64,000 nucleotides of DNA from Roseomonas alba (GTDB lineage Bacteria > Pseudomonadota > Alphaproteobacteria > Acetobacterales > Acetobacteraceae): assembly GCF_019430885.1 (NCBI RefSeq), contig NZ_JAHYBZ010000005.1, forward strand, positions 1-64,000, given 5' to 3'. Positions 18,808 through 26,857 of the stretch are shown here, piece by piece; positions within the stretch are counted from its first letter, which is position 1; the number at the start of each line of letters is the position of its first letter. The notes beneath the pieces are model-generated. The model was not told the DNA's origin. It made no database searches and was given only the letters and a program-made list of their open reading frames with translations. The position numbers and the translations under genes were made by a program.

Positions 18808-19193
18808 ACATCGGCGAGGCATCGGCGCGGTCAGGCGTCACGGCGAAGATGATCCGGCACTATGAGGCGATCGGCCTGCTCGCCGCCGCCCGCAGCGCCA
18901 ATGGCTATCGCGTCTATGACGATCGCGACGTCGCGGTGCTGCGCTTCATCCGCCATGCGCGCGACCTCGGCTTTCCGTTGGAAGACGTGCGCAAGCTGCT
19001 CGCCCTGTGGCGCGACCGCGGCCGCGCCAGCGCCGAGGTGAAGCGCCTGGCGCTGTCGCATGTCGATGCGCTGGAGACCAAGGCGGATTCGCTGCGCAGC
19101 ATGGCCGCGAGCCTGCGCCACCTCGCCGCCCACTGCCACGGCGACGACCGCCCCGACTGCCCCATCCTCGAAGACCTGGCACGGAAGGAATAG
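18804..19193 (+). CDS. cueR: CueR-type MerR family copper-responsive regulator
   Basis: 129 residues. The N-terminal winged helix has IGEASARSGVTAKMIRHYEAIGLL, then a dimerisation helix and the metal-binding loop. Two Cys sit in C-x7-C spacing (CHGDDRPDC, near residues 112-120), the Cu(I) dyad of CueR. The terminal Cys pair of E. coli CueR is absent. The GTG start overlaps the copA stop by four bases and has AGGAGGTGGC upstream. Placing the activator inside the operon it should control implies positive feedback through the promoter at 16386. Confidence 0.88.
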   Translation: MNIGEASARSGVTAKMIRHYEAIGLLAAARSANGYRVYDDRDVAVLRFIRHARDLGFPLEDVRKLLALWRDRGRASAEVKRLALSHVDALETKADSLRSMAASLRHLAAHCHGDDRPDCPILEDLARKE

Positions 19194-19197
19194 GACC

Positions 19198-19413
19198 ATG
19201 ACGACGTCCCAGACGCCCACTATCACCCTCACGGTCGAAGGCATGAGCTGCGGCCATTGCGTGAAGGCCGTGACCGCGGCCATCCAGTCGAAGGACCCCA
19301 ATGCGAAGGTCGTGGTGGACCTCGCGGACGGGACGGTGAAGACCGAAACCATCCTGCCGCGCCATGTCGTGACCATGGCGGTGGAGGAAGAAGGCTACGC
19401 CGTGAAGGCGTGA
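19198..19413 (+). CDS. copZ: Copper chaperone (CopZ-like heavy-metal-associated domain)
   Basis: 71 residues, a single ferredoxin-like HMA domain. The Cu(I)-binding loop is GMSCGHC and the C-terminal strand is EEEGYAVKA. Such proteins bind copper in the cytosol and hand it to CopA or the regulator. It follows cueR by four bases, completing a copA-cueR-copZ operon. The ATG at 19198 has GGAAGGAATAGG upstream. Confidence 0.9.
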   Translation: MTTSQTPTITLTVEGMSCGHCVKAVTAAIQSKDPNAKVVVDLADGTVKTETILPRHVVTMAVEEEGYAVKA

Positions 19414-19444
19414 CCTTGCCATTCGTTGCGCGCCGGAAAGGCCA

Positions 19445-19458
19445 TTGATCTGAATCAA
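19445..19458 (+). promoter_or_regulatory. Consensus FNR/ANR box
   Basis: TTGAT-CTGA-ATCAA is an exact match to the FNR-family consensus TTGAT-N4-ATCAA. It lies 60 bp upstream of the FNR-family regulator start at 19519 and just after copZ. The position fits either autoregulation or control by another FNR. Confidence 0.75.
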
Positions 19459-19518
19459 CCCCTTACGGCGCGCCGGCTGCGATCATGACGGTATGCGGAA
19501 ACCTCCGATATCCCGGCC

Positions 19519-20220
19519 ATGCGTCCCGTCCCCGGCGACAAGCTGAACGGCCCGCTGCTGAGCGCAGCGAACCCCGAGACCCGCGCGGCGCTGCTGGCCC
19601 GTGCGGGGACACTCGTGCTGCCGCGCGGCGCGACGGTCGTCGCCCAGAACAGTGAGGCGGATCGCCTCTTCATCCTGCTGCAGGGCTCGGTCGGGCTCAG
19701 CACCGCCGAGGAGGGCGGCGCGGCCACGCTGGTCGAGATCCTCGGCCCTGGCGAGGCCTTCTCGATCCCCGCCGTGATGCTGCAGGTGCCGCATCCCATC
19801 TCCGTCATGGCCCTGGCGCCGTGCCGGTTGCTGACCCTGCCGGCCGAGGTGCTGCGCGAGGCTGTCGCCGTCGACGCGGGGCTGATGCGCGCCGTGATGG
19901 AACAGATGGCGCAGCAATGGCGGCTGCTGGTCGACCAGGTGGTGGACCTCAAGACCCGCGATGCGACGCAACGCGCGGCGCGCTTCCTGCTGCACCGCCT
20001 GCCCGCCCAGCGCGGCGCGGTGGACATGCCGGAACCGCGCGGGGCGATCGCGGCGCGGCTCGGCATGACGCCGGAAAGCCTGTCCCGCGCTTTGCATGGC
20101 CTGGAAGCCGCGGGGCTGCTGCGCTTGCAGGGACGGCGCGTGGACGTGCCTGACCGCGCGGCGCTGCAACGCATCTCGCTGCCGCGCGGCGGGGCTTCGC
20201 ACGGCGCGCGGCGCGTGTAG
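19519..20220 (+). CDS. FNR/DNR-family transcriptional regulator without Fe-S cysteines
   Basis: 233 residues: a cyclic-nucleotide-binding-like sensor (residues 20-120), a dimer helix (about 120-145) and a winged helix. The recognition helix TPESLSRAL has Glu186, Ser189 and Arg190, the E-xx-SR signature that reads TTGAT half-sites. It has one Cys in all (Cys102), so it cannot hold the 4Fe-4S cluster of oxygen-sensing FNR. That points to a DNR/NnrR-like sensor of nitric oxide or a redox/haem signal, by inference. A perfect FNR box lies 60 bp upstream. Candidate targets in the window are the nitrite operon at 50-56 kb and the site near 38526. Confidence 0.82.
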   Translation: MRPVPGDKLNGPLLSAANPETRAALLARAGTLVLPRGATVVAQNSEADRLFILLQGSVGLSTAEEGGAATLVEILGPGEAFSIPAVMLQVPHPISVMALAPCRLLTLPAEVLREAVAVDAGLMRAVMEQMAQQWRLLVDQVVDLKTRDATQRAARFLLHRLPAQRGAVDMPEPRGAIAARLGMTPESLSRALHGLEAAGLLRLQGRRVDVPDRAALQRISLPRGGASHGARRV

Positions 20221-20252
20221 CCTTCCGGTGGAAACTCCCGGAAGGAAGCAGC

Positions 20253-20801
20253 ATGGCCCGCGTGCCGGATATGACCGTCGATCAGTTGGCGGAGGCGGAT
20301 CGCGACCTCCTCAAGCGCAACATCGCGCTGCATCGCGCGCTGACCAACAGCCCGAATGCGGCACGGGCCTTCTCGGGCCTCGGGCAGTTCATCCGCTATG
20401 GGTCGCGCCTCGATCCGCGGTTGCGTGAGCTCGCGATCCTCCAGGTCGGATGGCTTGCACGCTCGGCCTATGAATGGTCGCACCATGTGAAGATCGGCTA
20501 CGATTTCGGCGTCACCGACGACGACATCGGCGCGCTGATCGCCGAAAGCGCGGGGCAGGAAACCCTGCTCGATCCGCTCGCGAAATTGGTGTTGCGCGCG
20601 GCGCGGGAGGCCTATGCCGGGCCGGGCGTCAGCGCGGCGACCTATGACGCGCTGGCGGCGCATTTCGACCATGAGCGCATGGTCGACCTGGTCCTGGTGA
20701 TCGCCTTCTACTGCGCGGTGGTGCGCGTCCTGGCGTCGCTCGATATCCGGGTGGAGCCGGAATACCAGGCCTATCTGGACCGGTATCCGCTACCGGCGTG
20801 A
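20253..20801 (+). CDS. Carboxymuconolactone decarboxylase (CMD) family protein
   Basis: 182 residues, all-helical AhpD-like fold. It shows the CMD block LRELAILQVGWLARSAYEWSHH, followed by YDFGVTDDDI. It lacks the Cys pair of AhpD peroxidase members, so peroxidase chemistry is not expected; the family also contains gamma-carboxymuconolactone decarboxylases. Its substrate is unknown. The ATG has GGAAGGAAGC upstream. It follows the FNR-family gene by 32 bp on the same strand and may share its transcript. Confidence 0.8.
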   Translation: MARVPDMTVDQLAEADRDLLKRNIALHRALTNSPNAARAFSGLGQFIRYGSRLDPRLRELAILQVGWLARSAYEWSHHVKIGYDFGVTDDDIGALIAESAGQETLLDPLAKLVLRAAREAYAGPGVSAATYDALAAHFDHERMVDLVLVIAFYCAVVRVLASLDIRVEPEYQAYLDRYPLPA

Positions 20802-20952
20802 GGCGCAGGCGGTGCGCGAGGTCGTTCGAAACCTCCCGCACCCTCGGCCTGAACCTGACCCCCCGGCGATCTCGCGCTACACTGCCCGCCCACGGTGCCG
20901 AAGCAGAGCGGAGAATCCCACACTGGCGGTTTCGCGTGACATCAGCCGGGGC

Positions 20953-21927
20953 GTGACACGACGGGCGCTGCTGCCGGCCCTGGCGCTATCCGCCTGCGCC
21001 CCGGCGCGCATCCCCATGGGTCCTGCCGTCGCGGTGCCCATGCTCACCCCCGAGGCGCTGGTCATGTCCGACGGCGCGCGACTGCCGGTCTATGCCTGGC
21101 TGCCGCCCAGCCCGCCGCGGGCCATCGTGATCGGCCTGCACGGCATGAACGAGCATGCCCGCGCCTTTGCCGAGGACGCCGCGGGCTGGTTCACGCAGGG
21201 GGGTGTCGGCCTCTACGCCTATGACCAGCGCGGCTTCGGCGGTACGGCCCATCGCGGCATCTGGGCCGGGCACGAGACCATGGCCGCCGACGCCACCCAG
21301 GCCGCGCGGCTGATCCGCGCCCGCCACCCGGGCGTGCCGGTCATCATGATGGGCGAGAGCATGGGCGGCGCGGTGCTGCTGGTGGCCGGGGCCTCGGCGA
21401 ATCCGCCGCCGGTGGATGGCTATGCGCTACTCGCGCCGGCGGTGGTGTCGCGGGCCAGCATCGGCTGGTTCGCCCGCGGGCTGCTCGACGTCATGGTCAC
21501 GCTGGTGCCGATGATGGGCTTCCAGAATTCGGCGCCGGGCTTCCAGCCGACCGACAACATCGCCGCCTGGCAGCGCTGGTCGCGCGACCCGCTGCTGATC
21601 CGCCACACCCGCGTCGATGCCCTGGCGGGGCTGGTGGACCTGATGGACGCCGCCGTCGCCGCCGCACCGCATTTCCAGGCCCCGGCGCTGCTGCTCTATG
21701 GCGGTCGGGACCGGCTGGTACCACCGGAACCGACGCGGGCATTGCTTGCCGCCCTGCCCGATCCGGGGCGCCAGCGCGTCGGCTACTATCCGCAGGGCTA
21801 TCACATGCTGCTGCGGGACATGCAGGGGGAGACCGTGGCGCTCGACATCACGAGCTGGGCGAAGGAACCGCGCGTCCCCCTGCCCTCCGGGGCCGAGGAG
21901 GCCGCGCGGCTCTGGCTGTCGGCGTGA
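20953..21927 (+). CDS. Alpha/beta-hydrolase lipoprotein (monoglyceride lipase/lysophospholipase-like)
   Basis: 324 residues. The N-terminus has a short basic region and a lipobox (LSAC, Cys15). The hydrolase fold has the oxyanion segment GLHGMNEHA, the nucleophile elbow GESMGG with Ser136, an acid in YGGRDRLVPPE and His in QGYHMLL. The closest described group is the lysophospholipase/monoacylglycerol lipase family (Hydrolase_4). The GTG at 20953 with CCGGGG upstream gives the shortest signal peptide; the frame is open another 47 codons. It overlaps the next gene by four bases. Confidence 0.75.
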   Translation: MTRRALLPALALSACAPARIPMGPAVAVPMLTPEALVMSDGARLPVYAWLPPSPPRAIVIGLHGMNEHARAFAEDAAGWFTQGGVGLYAYDQRGFGGTAHRGIWAGHETMAADATQAARLIRARHPGVPVIMMGESMGGAVLLVAGASANPPPVDGYALLAPAVVSRASIGWFARGLLDVMVTLVPMMGFQNSAPGFQPTDNIAAWQRWSRDPLLIRHTRVDALAGLVDLMDAAVAAAPHFQAPALLLYGGRDRLVPPEPTRALLAALPDPGRQRVGYYPQGYHMLLRDMQGETVALDITSWAKEPRVPLPSGAEEAARLWLSA

Positions 21928-22583
21928 GCGTGCGGGACGAGCCCATCATCGGCCGCGACGGCGCGATCACGCTGGCCGCATCCCTTGTGGCGGCGATGCT
22001 GACGGCCGGGATTGCGCCGGCGCTTGCGACCTTTGCCGTGGTGCGCCGGGCTTGGGGGACACCGCTGGAACCGCCCCGCCCGCCCGAGCGTATCCTGGTG
22101 CTGGGGCATCGGTTGGAGGCCGGCGCACCATCCGCCGATTTCGTGCAGCGCCTGTCGCGCGGACTGGCCCTGGCCCGCCGGCATCCGGCGTCCCGGCTGG
22201 TGCTGCTGGGCGGACGCGGCGCGACCGAGCGGATCTCCGAAGCCGAGGCTGGCCGCGACTGGCTCGTCGCGCACGGCCTGGACCCGGCCCGCATCACGCT
22301 GGAGACCGAATCACGCCATACCCTGGAGAACCTGCACAACCACCGCAGCCTGCACGGCATCAATGGCGTGGAGGCCCTGGTAACCAGCCGCTTCCACCTG
22401 CATCGCGCGGTGCTGATGGCTGAAGGGCTCGGCCTGTCGCCAATGCCGGTGGCGGCCGAGGACCGGCCGCGGATCGAACCGCTGCGGCTGCTCGGGGAGG
22501 GCTTCCGCGTGCATTGGTACGTGACCGGGCGCCTGCTGTCCCAGGCATTGCGCCGGCGGGCCTGGCTGGCGCGGATCTCGTAG
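21924..22583 (+). CDS. YdcF/SanA-like DUF218 protein
   Basis: 219 residues. One N-terminal membrane segment (about residues 15-36) is followed by a DUF218 domain. It starts RILVLGHRLEAG, continues LVLLGGRGATERISEAEAGRDWL and has the family-typical ETESRHTLENLHNHRSL and ALVTSRFHLHRA. SanA and YdcF homologues affect envelope barrier function or bind nucleotide cofactors; the reaction is unknown. The GTG start overlaps the upstream hydrolase stop (GTGA), so the two are coupled. Confidence 0.78.
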   Translation: MSVRDEPIIGRDGAITLAASLVAAMLTAGIAPALATFAVVRRAWGTPLEPPRPPERILVLGHRLEAGAPSADFVQRLSRGLALARRHPASRLVLLGGRGATERISEAEAGRDWLVAHGLDPARITLETESRHTLENLHNHRSLHGINGVEALVTSRFHLHRAVLMAEGLGLSPMPVAAEDRPRIEPLRLLGEGFRVHWYVTGRLLSQALRRRAWLARIS

Positions 22584-22612
22584 GGCGCGGCCATCCGGTC
22601 GTGGCGGAACCG

Positions 22613-22868
22613 GCGAGGGGCTTTGCCCCCCTCCGGACCTCACCCCACCAAAGGCCGAAAGGCCTTTGGAAAGCTCGACTTGGTGTTGGGCAAGGCTGTC
22701 AGCGGCAAACGCCGAGCGCCCACCCTGTTCGAAGGCGGGGAAGCCATGCGGGCGTTGGGCACGAGAGCCGGCACTCCCGGTTCGGGACGACCGTGATACT
22801 CGGCGCCAGGTTCAGGTTTCCAAAGCCCCCTTCGACCTTTCGCGGGAGGGGCCTGGGAAGGGCAGAGC
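22613..22868. repeat. Intergenic inverted-end repeat, copy 4 (degenerate right end)
   Basis: The left end (22613-22690) keeps GAGGGGCTTTGCCCC, the C-rich linker and CCAAAGGCC-GAAA-GGCCTTTGG. The right end (about 22800-22868) has GGCGCCAGG, TTTCCAAAG and GGGAGGGGC but is eroded. It fills the gap between two converging genes, 29 bp from the ydcF-like stop and 34 bp from the amidohydrolase stop. No gene is supported inside. Confidence 0.65.
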
Positions 22869-22902
22869 GCGCCCCAATCGCTGTGTGGGACAGGAGCGGA
22901 TC

Positions 22903-24075
22903 TCACCCCTCACCGAGTTGCTGTTCCACGAGCCGCGCGAAGCAGCTCGCCCCGATTGGCAGCAGCGCGTCGTTGAAGTCGTAGCGGCCGTTGTGCACCG
23001 GCACGTTTCCATGCTCCGGCGCCACCTGGCCCAGCAGCATGAAAGCCCCGGGCGCTTTCTCCAGGTAGTAGGCGAAATCCTCCCCGGCGGTGCGGGAGGG
23101 CAGGTCGGTCCTGATCAGCTCCTCGCCGACCACATCGCGCGCCGCGGCCTCGAAGGCCGAGGCCTCCTCGGCGGTGTTGATGGTCGGCGGATAGGACCGC
23201 TTGTAGTCCAGCGACACCTCGACACCATGCGCCGCGGCGATGCCCTGCACGGTCTGGTGGAACAGCTCGTCCATCTGCTTGCGCACGGAGGGCAGCAGGG
23301 TGCGGATGGTGCCGCGCATCTCCACCGTCTCGGGCAGCACGATCTGCGAGGTCCCCGCATTGAACATGCCGATGGACAGCACGACGGTATCGTGCGGATT
23401 CATCCGCCGGCTCACTAGGTTCTGCAGCGCGATGTAGAGCTGCACCGCACAGGGCAAAGGGTCGATGCCGAGATGCGGCGACGCCGCATGGCTGCTGCGG
23501 CCCTTCAGGGTGATGGTGAAGTAGTCCACCGCCGCGAGCACGGTGCCGGGCCGGATCGCCGCCGTGCCCAGCGGCAGGTCGGGCGCGTTGTGGATGCCGA
23601 AGACCTTCTCGCAGGGGTATTTCTCGAACAGCCCGTCGCGCAGCATTTCGGCCGCGCCAGTCAGGCCTTCCTCCGCCGGCTGGAAGATCAGGTGGACGGT
23701 GCCGGAGAAGTTCCGCGTCTCGGCGAGATACTTCGCGGCGCCCAGCAGCATGGTGGTGTGCCCGTCATGCCCGCAGGCATGCATGCGGTTCTCATAGGTG
23801 CTGCGATGGGGGAAGTCGTTCAGCTCCGGCATCGGCAGCGCGTCCATGTCGGCGCGCAGACCGATGCTCCGGTTGCCGGGCCGCCCGCGGATGACGCCGA
23901 CGACGCCGGTCTTGCCCAGGCCCTGTTCGACCTCGATGCCCCAGGACCGCAGCTTCTCGGCGACGATGCCGCTGGTGCGCACCTCCTCGAATCCGATCTC
24001 GGGATGGGCGTGGAAGTCGCGGCGCCATTCCGTCATCTCGTCATGGAATTCGGCGATGCGTTCGATCACGGCCAT
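22903..24075 (-). CDS. M20 family amidohydrolase (hippurate hydrolase/N-acyl amino acid hydrolase)
   Basis: 390 residues. The metal-binding blocks are HACGHDGHTTML (near residues 100-111), FQPAEEG (near 137-143) and the late GEDFAYYLEKAPGAF. A lid domain for dimerisation lies in between. These enzymes hydrolyse N-acylated amino acids (hippurate, N-acetyl amino acids, indole-acetyl conjugates) in the cytosol; the exact substrate is not evident. The ATG at 24075 starts the fold; a longer frame of 50 codons upstream is unlikely. It lies 222 bp downstream of the halogenase-like gene, separated by a large hairpin. Confidence 0.85.
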   Translation of the reverse strand: MAVIERIAEFHDEMTEWRRDFHAHPEIGFEEVRTSGIVAEKLRSWGIEVEQGLGKTGVVGVIRGRPGNRSIGLRADMDALPMPELNDFPHRSTYENRMHACGHDGHTTMLLGAAKYLAETRNFSGTVHLIFQPAEEGLTGAAEMLRDGLFEKYPCEKVFGIHNAPDLPLGTAAIRPGTVLAAVDYFTITLKGRSSHAASPHLGIDPLPCAVQLYIALQNLVSRRMNPHDTVVLSIGMFNAGTSQIVLPETVEMRGTIRTLLPSVRKQMDELFHQTVQGIAAAHGVEVSLDYKRSYPPTINTAEEASAFEAAARDVVGEELIRTDLPSRTAGEDFAYYLEKAPGAFMLLGQVAPEHGNVPVHNGRYDFNDALLPIGASCFARLVEQQLGEG

Positions 24076-24202
24076 CAGGCTTGCTCTCCGATCAGGGCTT
24101 GAGGATCGCGGAGCATCCTGGGCGGATGGGGATGCGCCGGCAAGCCGGCCGTCAGAGGCTGTTTGGAACAGCGTCTCTCGGCGCGCTTCCAAGTCCCGCA
24201 CC

Positions 24203-24271
24203 GGCCCGCATCCCAACCCGGCCACCCAACGACAGTGCGCAGAATTGGGTGGCCGGGTTGGGATGCGGGCC
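24203..24271. repeat. Perfect 27-bp inverted repeat hairpin
   Basis: Arms at 24203-24229 and 24245-24271 are exact reverse complements over 27 bp, separated by a 15-bp loop. The arm begins GGCCCGCATCCC and ends CCACCCAA. It lies 27 bp after the stop of the halogenase-like gene and could end that transcript. There is no T-run on either side. Confidence 0.9.
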
Positions 24272-24297
24272 AGGGCGAGGCTGTCCGGACGGACGGC

Positions 24298-25620
24298 TCA
24301 GCCCATCGCGGCGCCTTCGCGCCTCTTCACCAGGCCCTCCGGCCGCAGCCGGTAGCCAAAGCGATGCGCCAGGGACAGCCACAGATACGCGGCCTTGAAG
24401 GCCAGCACTGGCAATTGCCGGTTGGCATTCGCATGAACGTCGCCCGCCAGCAGGCTGACCAGCCCTTCCCGCATGCGAAATCGATTGGACGGGTTCATGA
24501 ACATGTCCCGCAGGACTGGCTTGTTGATGCGGTAGATCAGCCAGGACAGCGACCCGATGGCCCGCTTCACCTTGCGTTCAAAGGCACGGGCCATCGGCGT
24601 GGCCCGGGCCGGGTCGTCGAGCCAGGTATCCGCCACCTCGGCCCCCATCTCCGCACTCGCCATGGCGAGCAGCACACCCGAGGAGAAGACCGGGTCGATG
24701 AAGGCGTAGGAATCGCCTGCCATCAGCCAGCCATCCCCCTGCATGACCTTCGACGCGTAGGAGTAATTGCCCGTGGTGGTGACCTCCCCGATCAGCTCGG
24801 CACCACCGATGCGCCGCGCGACGGAGGGCACGGCGCGCAGTGTCTCGAGGAAGAAGTCCCGCGGGCTGCCCTGCCGGCGCTTGAAAAAGTCGGGGTTGGA
24901 GACGACGCCGATGCTCATCACCCCGTCCGGCAGCGGGATCATCCAGAACCATCCATGGTCGAACAGATGGATGGTGATATTGCCGTCCTCGGCCTCACCG
25001 AACGGCGCGACGCCGCGGAAATGGCCATAGAGCGCGGCCGTGGTGTTGTGCGGGTTGCGCGCCTTGCTGCCCATGGCGGTCGCGAGCACCGTGTCGCGCC
25101 CCGACGCGTCGATGACGAAGCGCGGCCGGAAGGCATGCATCGCCCCCTCCGCATCGCGCGCCGCCACGCGATGACCGCCGCGCGCATCGAGCGTCACGTC
25201 CAGCACGCGCATCCCTTCGCGCGCATCGGCGCCGGCCGCCTGTGCGCGGCGGAACAGCACCGTATCGAAGTCGCTGCGCCGGACCTGGTAGGCATAGGTG
25301 TAGTCCTGGTTCAGCCCCGCCGCGAAGGAGAAGGCGGTATGCGCCCCGTGCTCGTCCGAGACGAAGCGTGCCCCCGGCTTGTGAACCCCGATCGCCGCCA
25401 TCTGCTCCGCCACGCCCAACCGCTCGAAGATGCGCAGGTTCAGCGGCAGCAGGCTCTCGCCGATGTGGAAGCGCGGATGGCTGTCCTTCTCGAGCATGAC
25501 CACCTGCCGGCCCTTCTCGGCCAGCAGGGTCGCCGCGGTGGCCCCAGCCGGGCCGCCGCCGATGATCAGCACGTCGCAGGCGGTCTCCCCCTGCAGGGTA
25601 GTCGAGGTATCGAGCGGCAT
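24298..25620 (-). CDS. Flavin-dependent halogenase-like FAD oxidoreductase
   Basis: 440 residues. An N-terminal FAD-binding GGGPAGAT (about residues 21-28) is followed by KDSHPRFHIGESLLP. The mid-domain GWFWMIPLPDG matches the GWxWxIP signature of flavin-dependent halogenases, and GDSYAFIDPVFSSGV is the second FAD-binding block. The same motifs occur in halogenase-like proteins of pigment and polyene clusters and in geranylgeranyl-reductase relatives, so halogenation is not proven. The conserved substrate-channel Lys was not assigned. It is divergent from a GT2 gene 60 bp away. No partner flavin reductase is in the window. Confidence 0.75.
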   Translation of the reverse strand: MPLDTSTTLQGETACDVLIIGGGPAGATAATLLAEKGRQVVMLEKDSHPRFHIGESLLPLNLRIFERLGVAEQMAAIGVHKPGARFVSDEHGAHTAFSFAAGLNQDYTYAYQVRRSDFDTVLFRRAQAAGADAREGMRVLDVTLDARGGHRVAARDAEGAMHAFRPRFVIDASGRDTVLATAMGSKARNPHNTTAALYGHFRGVAPFGEAEDGNITIHLFDHGWFWMIPLPDGVMSIGVVSNPDFFKRRQGSPRDFFLETLRAVPSVARRIGGAELIGEVTTTGNYSYASKVMQGDGWLMAGDSYAFIDPVFSSGVLLAMASAEMGAEVADTWLDDPARATPMARAFERKVKRAIGSLSWLIYRINKPVLRDMFMNPSNRFRMREGLVSLLAGDVHANANRQLPVLAFKAAYLWLSLAHRFGYRLRPEGLVKRREGAAMG

Positions 25621-25680
25621 GGGCCTGGGTTCCGCGGCGTTTCGAAGGTAGATAGATAGCCCAATTCCAGCCGGTTTCCC

Positions 25681-26454
25681 GTGACGGACGCAACTGCTCC
25701 CCTGATTGCCGTGATTCCCGCCTATCAGGAGTCAGCGACGATCGCCGAGGTCGTCACGCGCCTGCAGGCCGCCATGCCCGGAACACCGATTCTGGTGGTG
25801 GATGACGGTTCGACGGACAGCACGGCGGAGCTGGCCCGGGCCGCCGGCGCCGAGGTGCTGGATGGTGCCGCCAACCAGGGCAAGGGTGCCGCGCTGCGCC
25901 GGGGCATGCGCGCGGCGCTGGCGCGCGGGGCTGGCTTTGTCGCGACGCTGGACGGCGATGGGCAGCACCGTCCGGAAGATCTGCCGCGCCTTGCCGCGCT
26001 GATGGCCCCGGATCTGATCGTCATCGGGTCCCGCCGTGGTGCCTCCGGCCAGCCGGCGGCGCGGCGGCGGGCGAACCGGGTGGCGGATTTCTGGGTCTCC
26101 TGGGCCGCGCGGCACCCGATCGCCGACAGCCAGTCCGGCTTCCGCATCTATCCCGCCGCGGCGCTGACGGATCTCGATCGCTATGAGGGCCGCGCGCGCC
26201 GCTTCTCCTTCGAAAGCGAGATCCTGATCGATGCCGCGCGGCGGGGCATCACCACCGTCGCGGCCGATATCCCCGCCCTCTATGGCGCTGCCTTGCGCCG
26301 ACCGAGTCATTTCAGACCCGTTGCGGATATCGCGCGGATCGTCATCATGGTGGCCGGGAAGCTGCTCTCCCGCGGGATGGACCCGGTGGGGCTGATGCGC
26401 AGCCTCGCCCCGCCTCGGGGAAAGAAGGAGGGTCGGGATGCTTCTGCGTCGTAG
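25681..26454 (+). CDS. Family 2 glycosyltransferase (polyprenyl-phosphate mannosyltransferase/DPM1-like)
   Basis: 257 residues. The GT-A fold is seen in LIAVIPAYQESATIAEVV, VVDDGSTDSTAELA, NQGKGAALRRGM and ATLDGDGQH, with the metal-binding D-x-D within GDGQHRPED. The length and lack of C-terminal membrane helices suit a soluble or peripheral enzyme that transfers a sugar to a lipid carrier. The start is GTG at 25681. The last 17 bases overlap the start of the next lipoprotein gene. The acceptor is unknown; the neighbouring halogenase-like gene on the other strand may act on the same molecule. Confidence 0.82.
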   Translation: MTDATAPLIAVIPAYQESATIAEVVTRLQAAMPGTPILVVDDGSTDSTAELARAAGAEVLDGAANQGKGAALRRGMRAALARGAGFVATLDGDGQHRPEDLPRLAALMAPDLIVIGSRRGASGQPAARRRANRVADFWVSWAARHPIADSQSGFRIYPAAALTDLDRYEGRARRFSFESEILIDAARRGITTVAADIPALYGAALRRPSHFRPVADIARIVIMVAGKLLSRGMDPVGLMRSLAPPRGKKEGRDASAS

Positions 26455-26821
26455 CGTGCTGCCGGTGCTGATCGCGACGGGGGCCAGCGTCGGCCTCGGT
26501 GCCTGCCGGGAGGCACCGGTCTATGAGAGCACCGGCGGCCAGTTCCCCGGCCGCGGCGACATGGCGGATCGCGAAGCGCTGATCCGCCGCGCCGCCGCCG
26601 CCCAGGGCGGCTGGACCATCGTGCCCGTGCGCTACGGCCTGCTGCGCGGCACGAATGCCTGGCGCAGTCATCAGATGACCGTGGACATCGCCTTCGACGT
26701 GCGGACCTTCTCCATCCGCTACGTCAGCAGCGTGAACCTCGACTACAACGGGGCGCAGATCCACAGCGCCTACAATGACAAGGTGCGCGCGCTGGAAGCG
26801 GCGATCCTGCGGGGCGGCTGA
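26438..26821 (+). CDS. Small lipoprotein, uncharacterised
   Basis: 127 residues. A signal peptide ends at a lipobox (LGAC, Cys near residue 23). The mature domain contains AAAAQGGWTIVPVRYGLLRGT, VDIAFDVRTFSIRYVSSVNL and IHSAYNDKVRALEAAI, an alpha-beta pattern found in small hypothetical lipoproteins of proteobacteria. I do not recognise a function. The ATG with AGGAGGGTCGGG upstream lies within the end of the GT2 gene, so the two are coupled. Confidence 0.75.
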   Translation: MLLRRSVLPVLIATGASVGLGACREAPVYESTGGQFPGRGDMADREALIRRAAAAQGGWTIVPVRYGLLRGTNAWRSHQMTVDIAFDVRTFSIRYVSSVNLDYNGAQIHSAYNDKVRALEAAILRGG

Positions 26822-26857
26822 CGGTTCGGGTAAGGGCGCTGCCCTCCGCTCGGCCTG

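Noticed and set aside
16723..18822. Minus-strand frame of 699 residues opposite copA
   Set aside because: An antisense shadow. CopA motifs are unambiguous on the plus strand.
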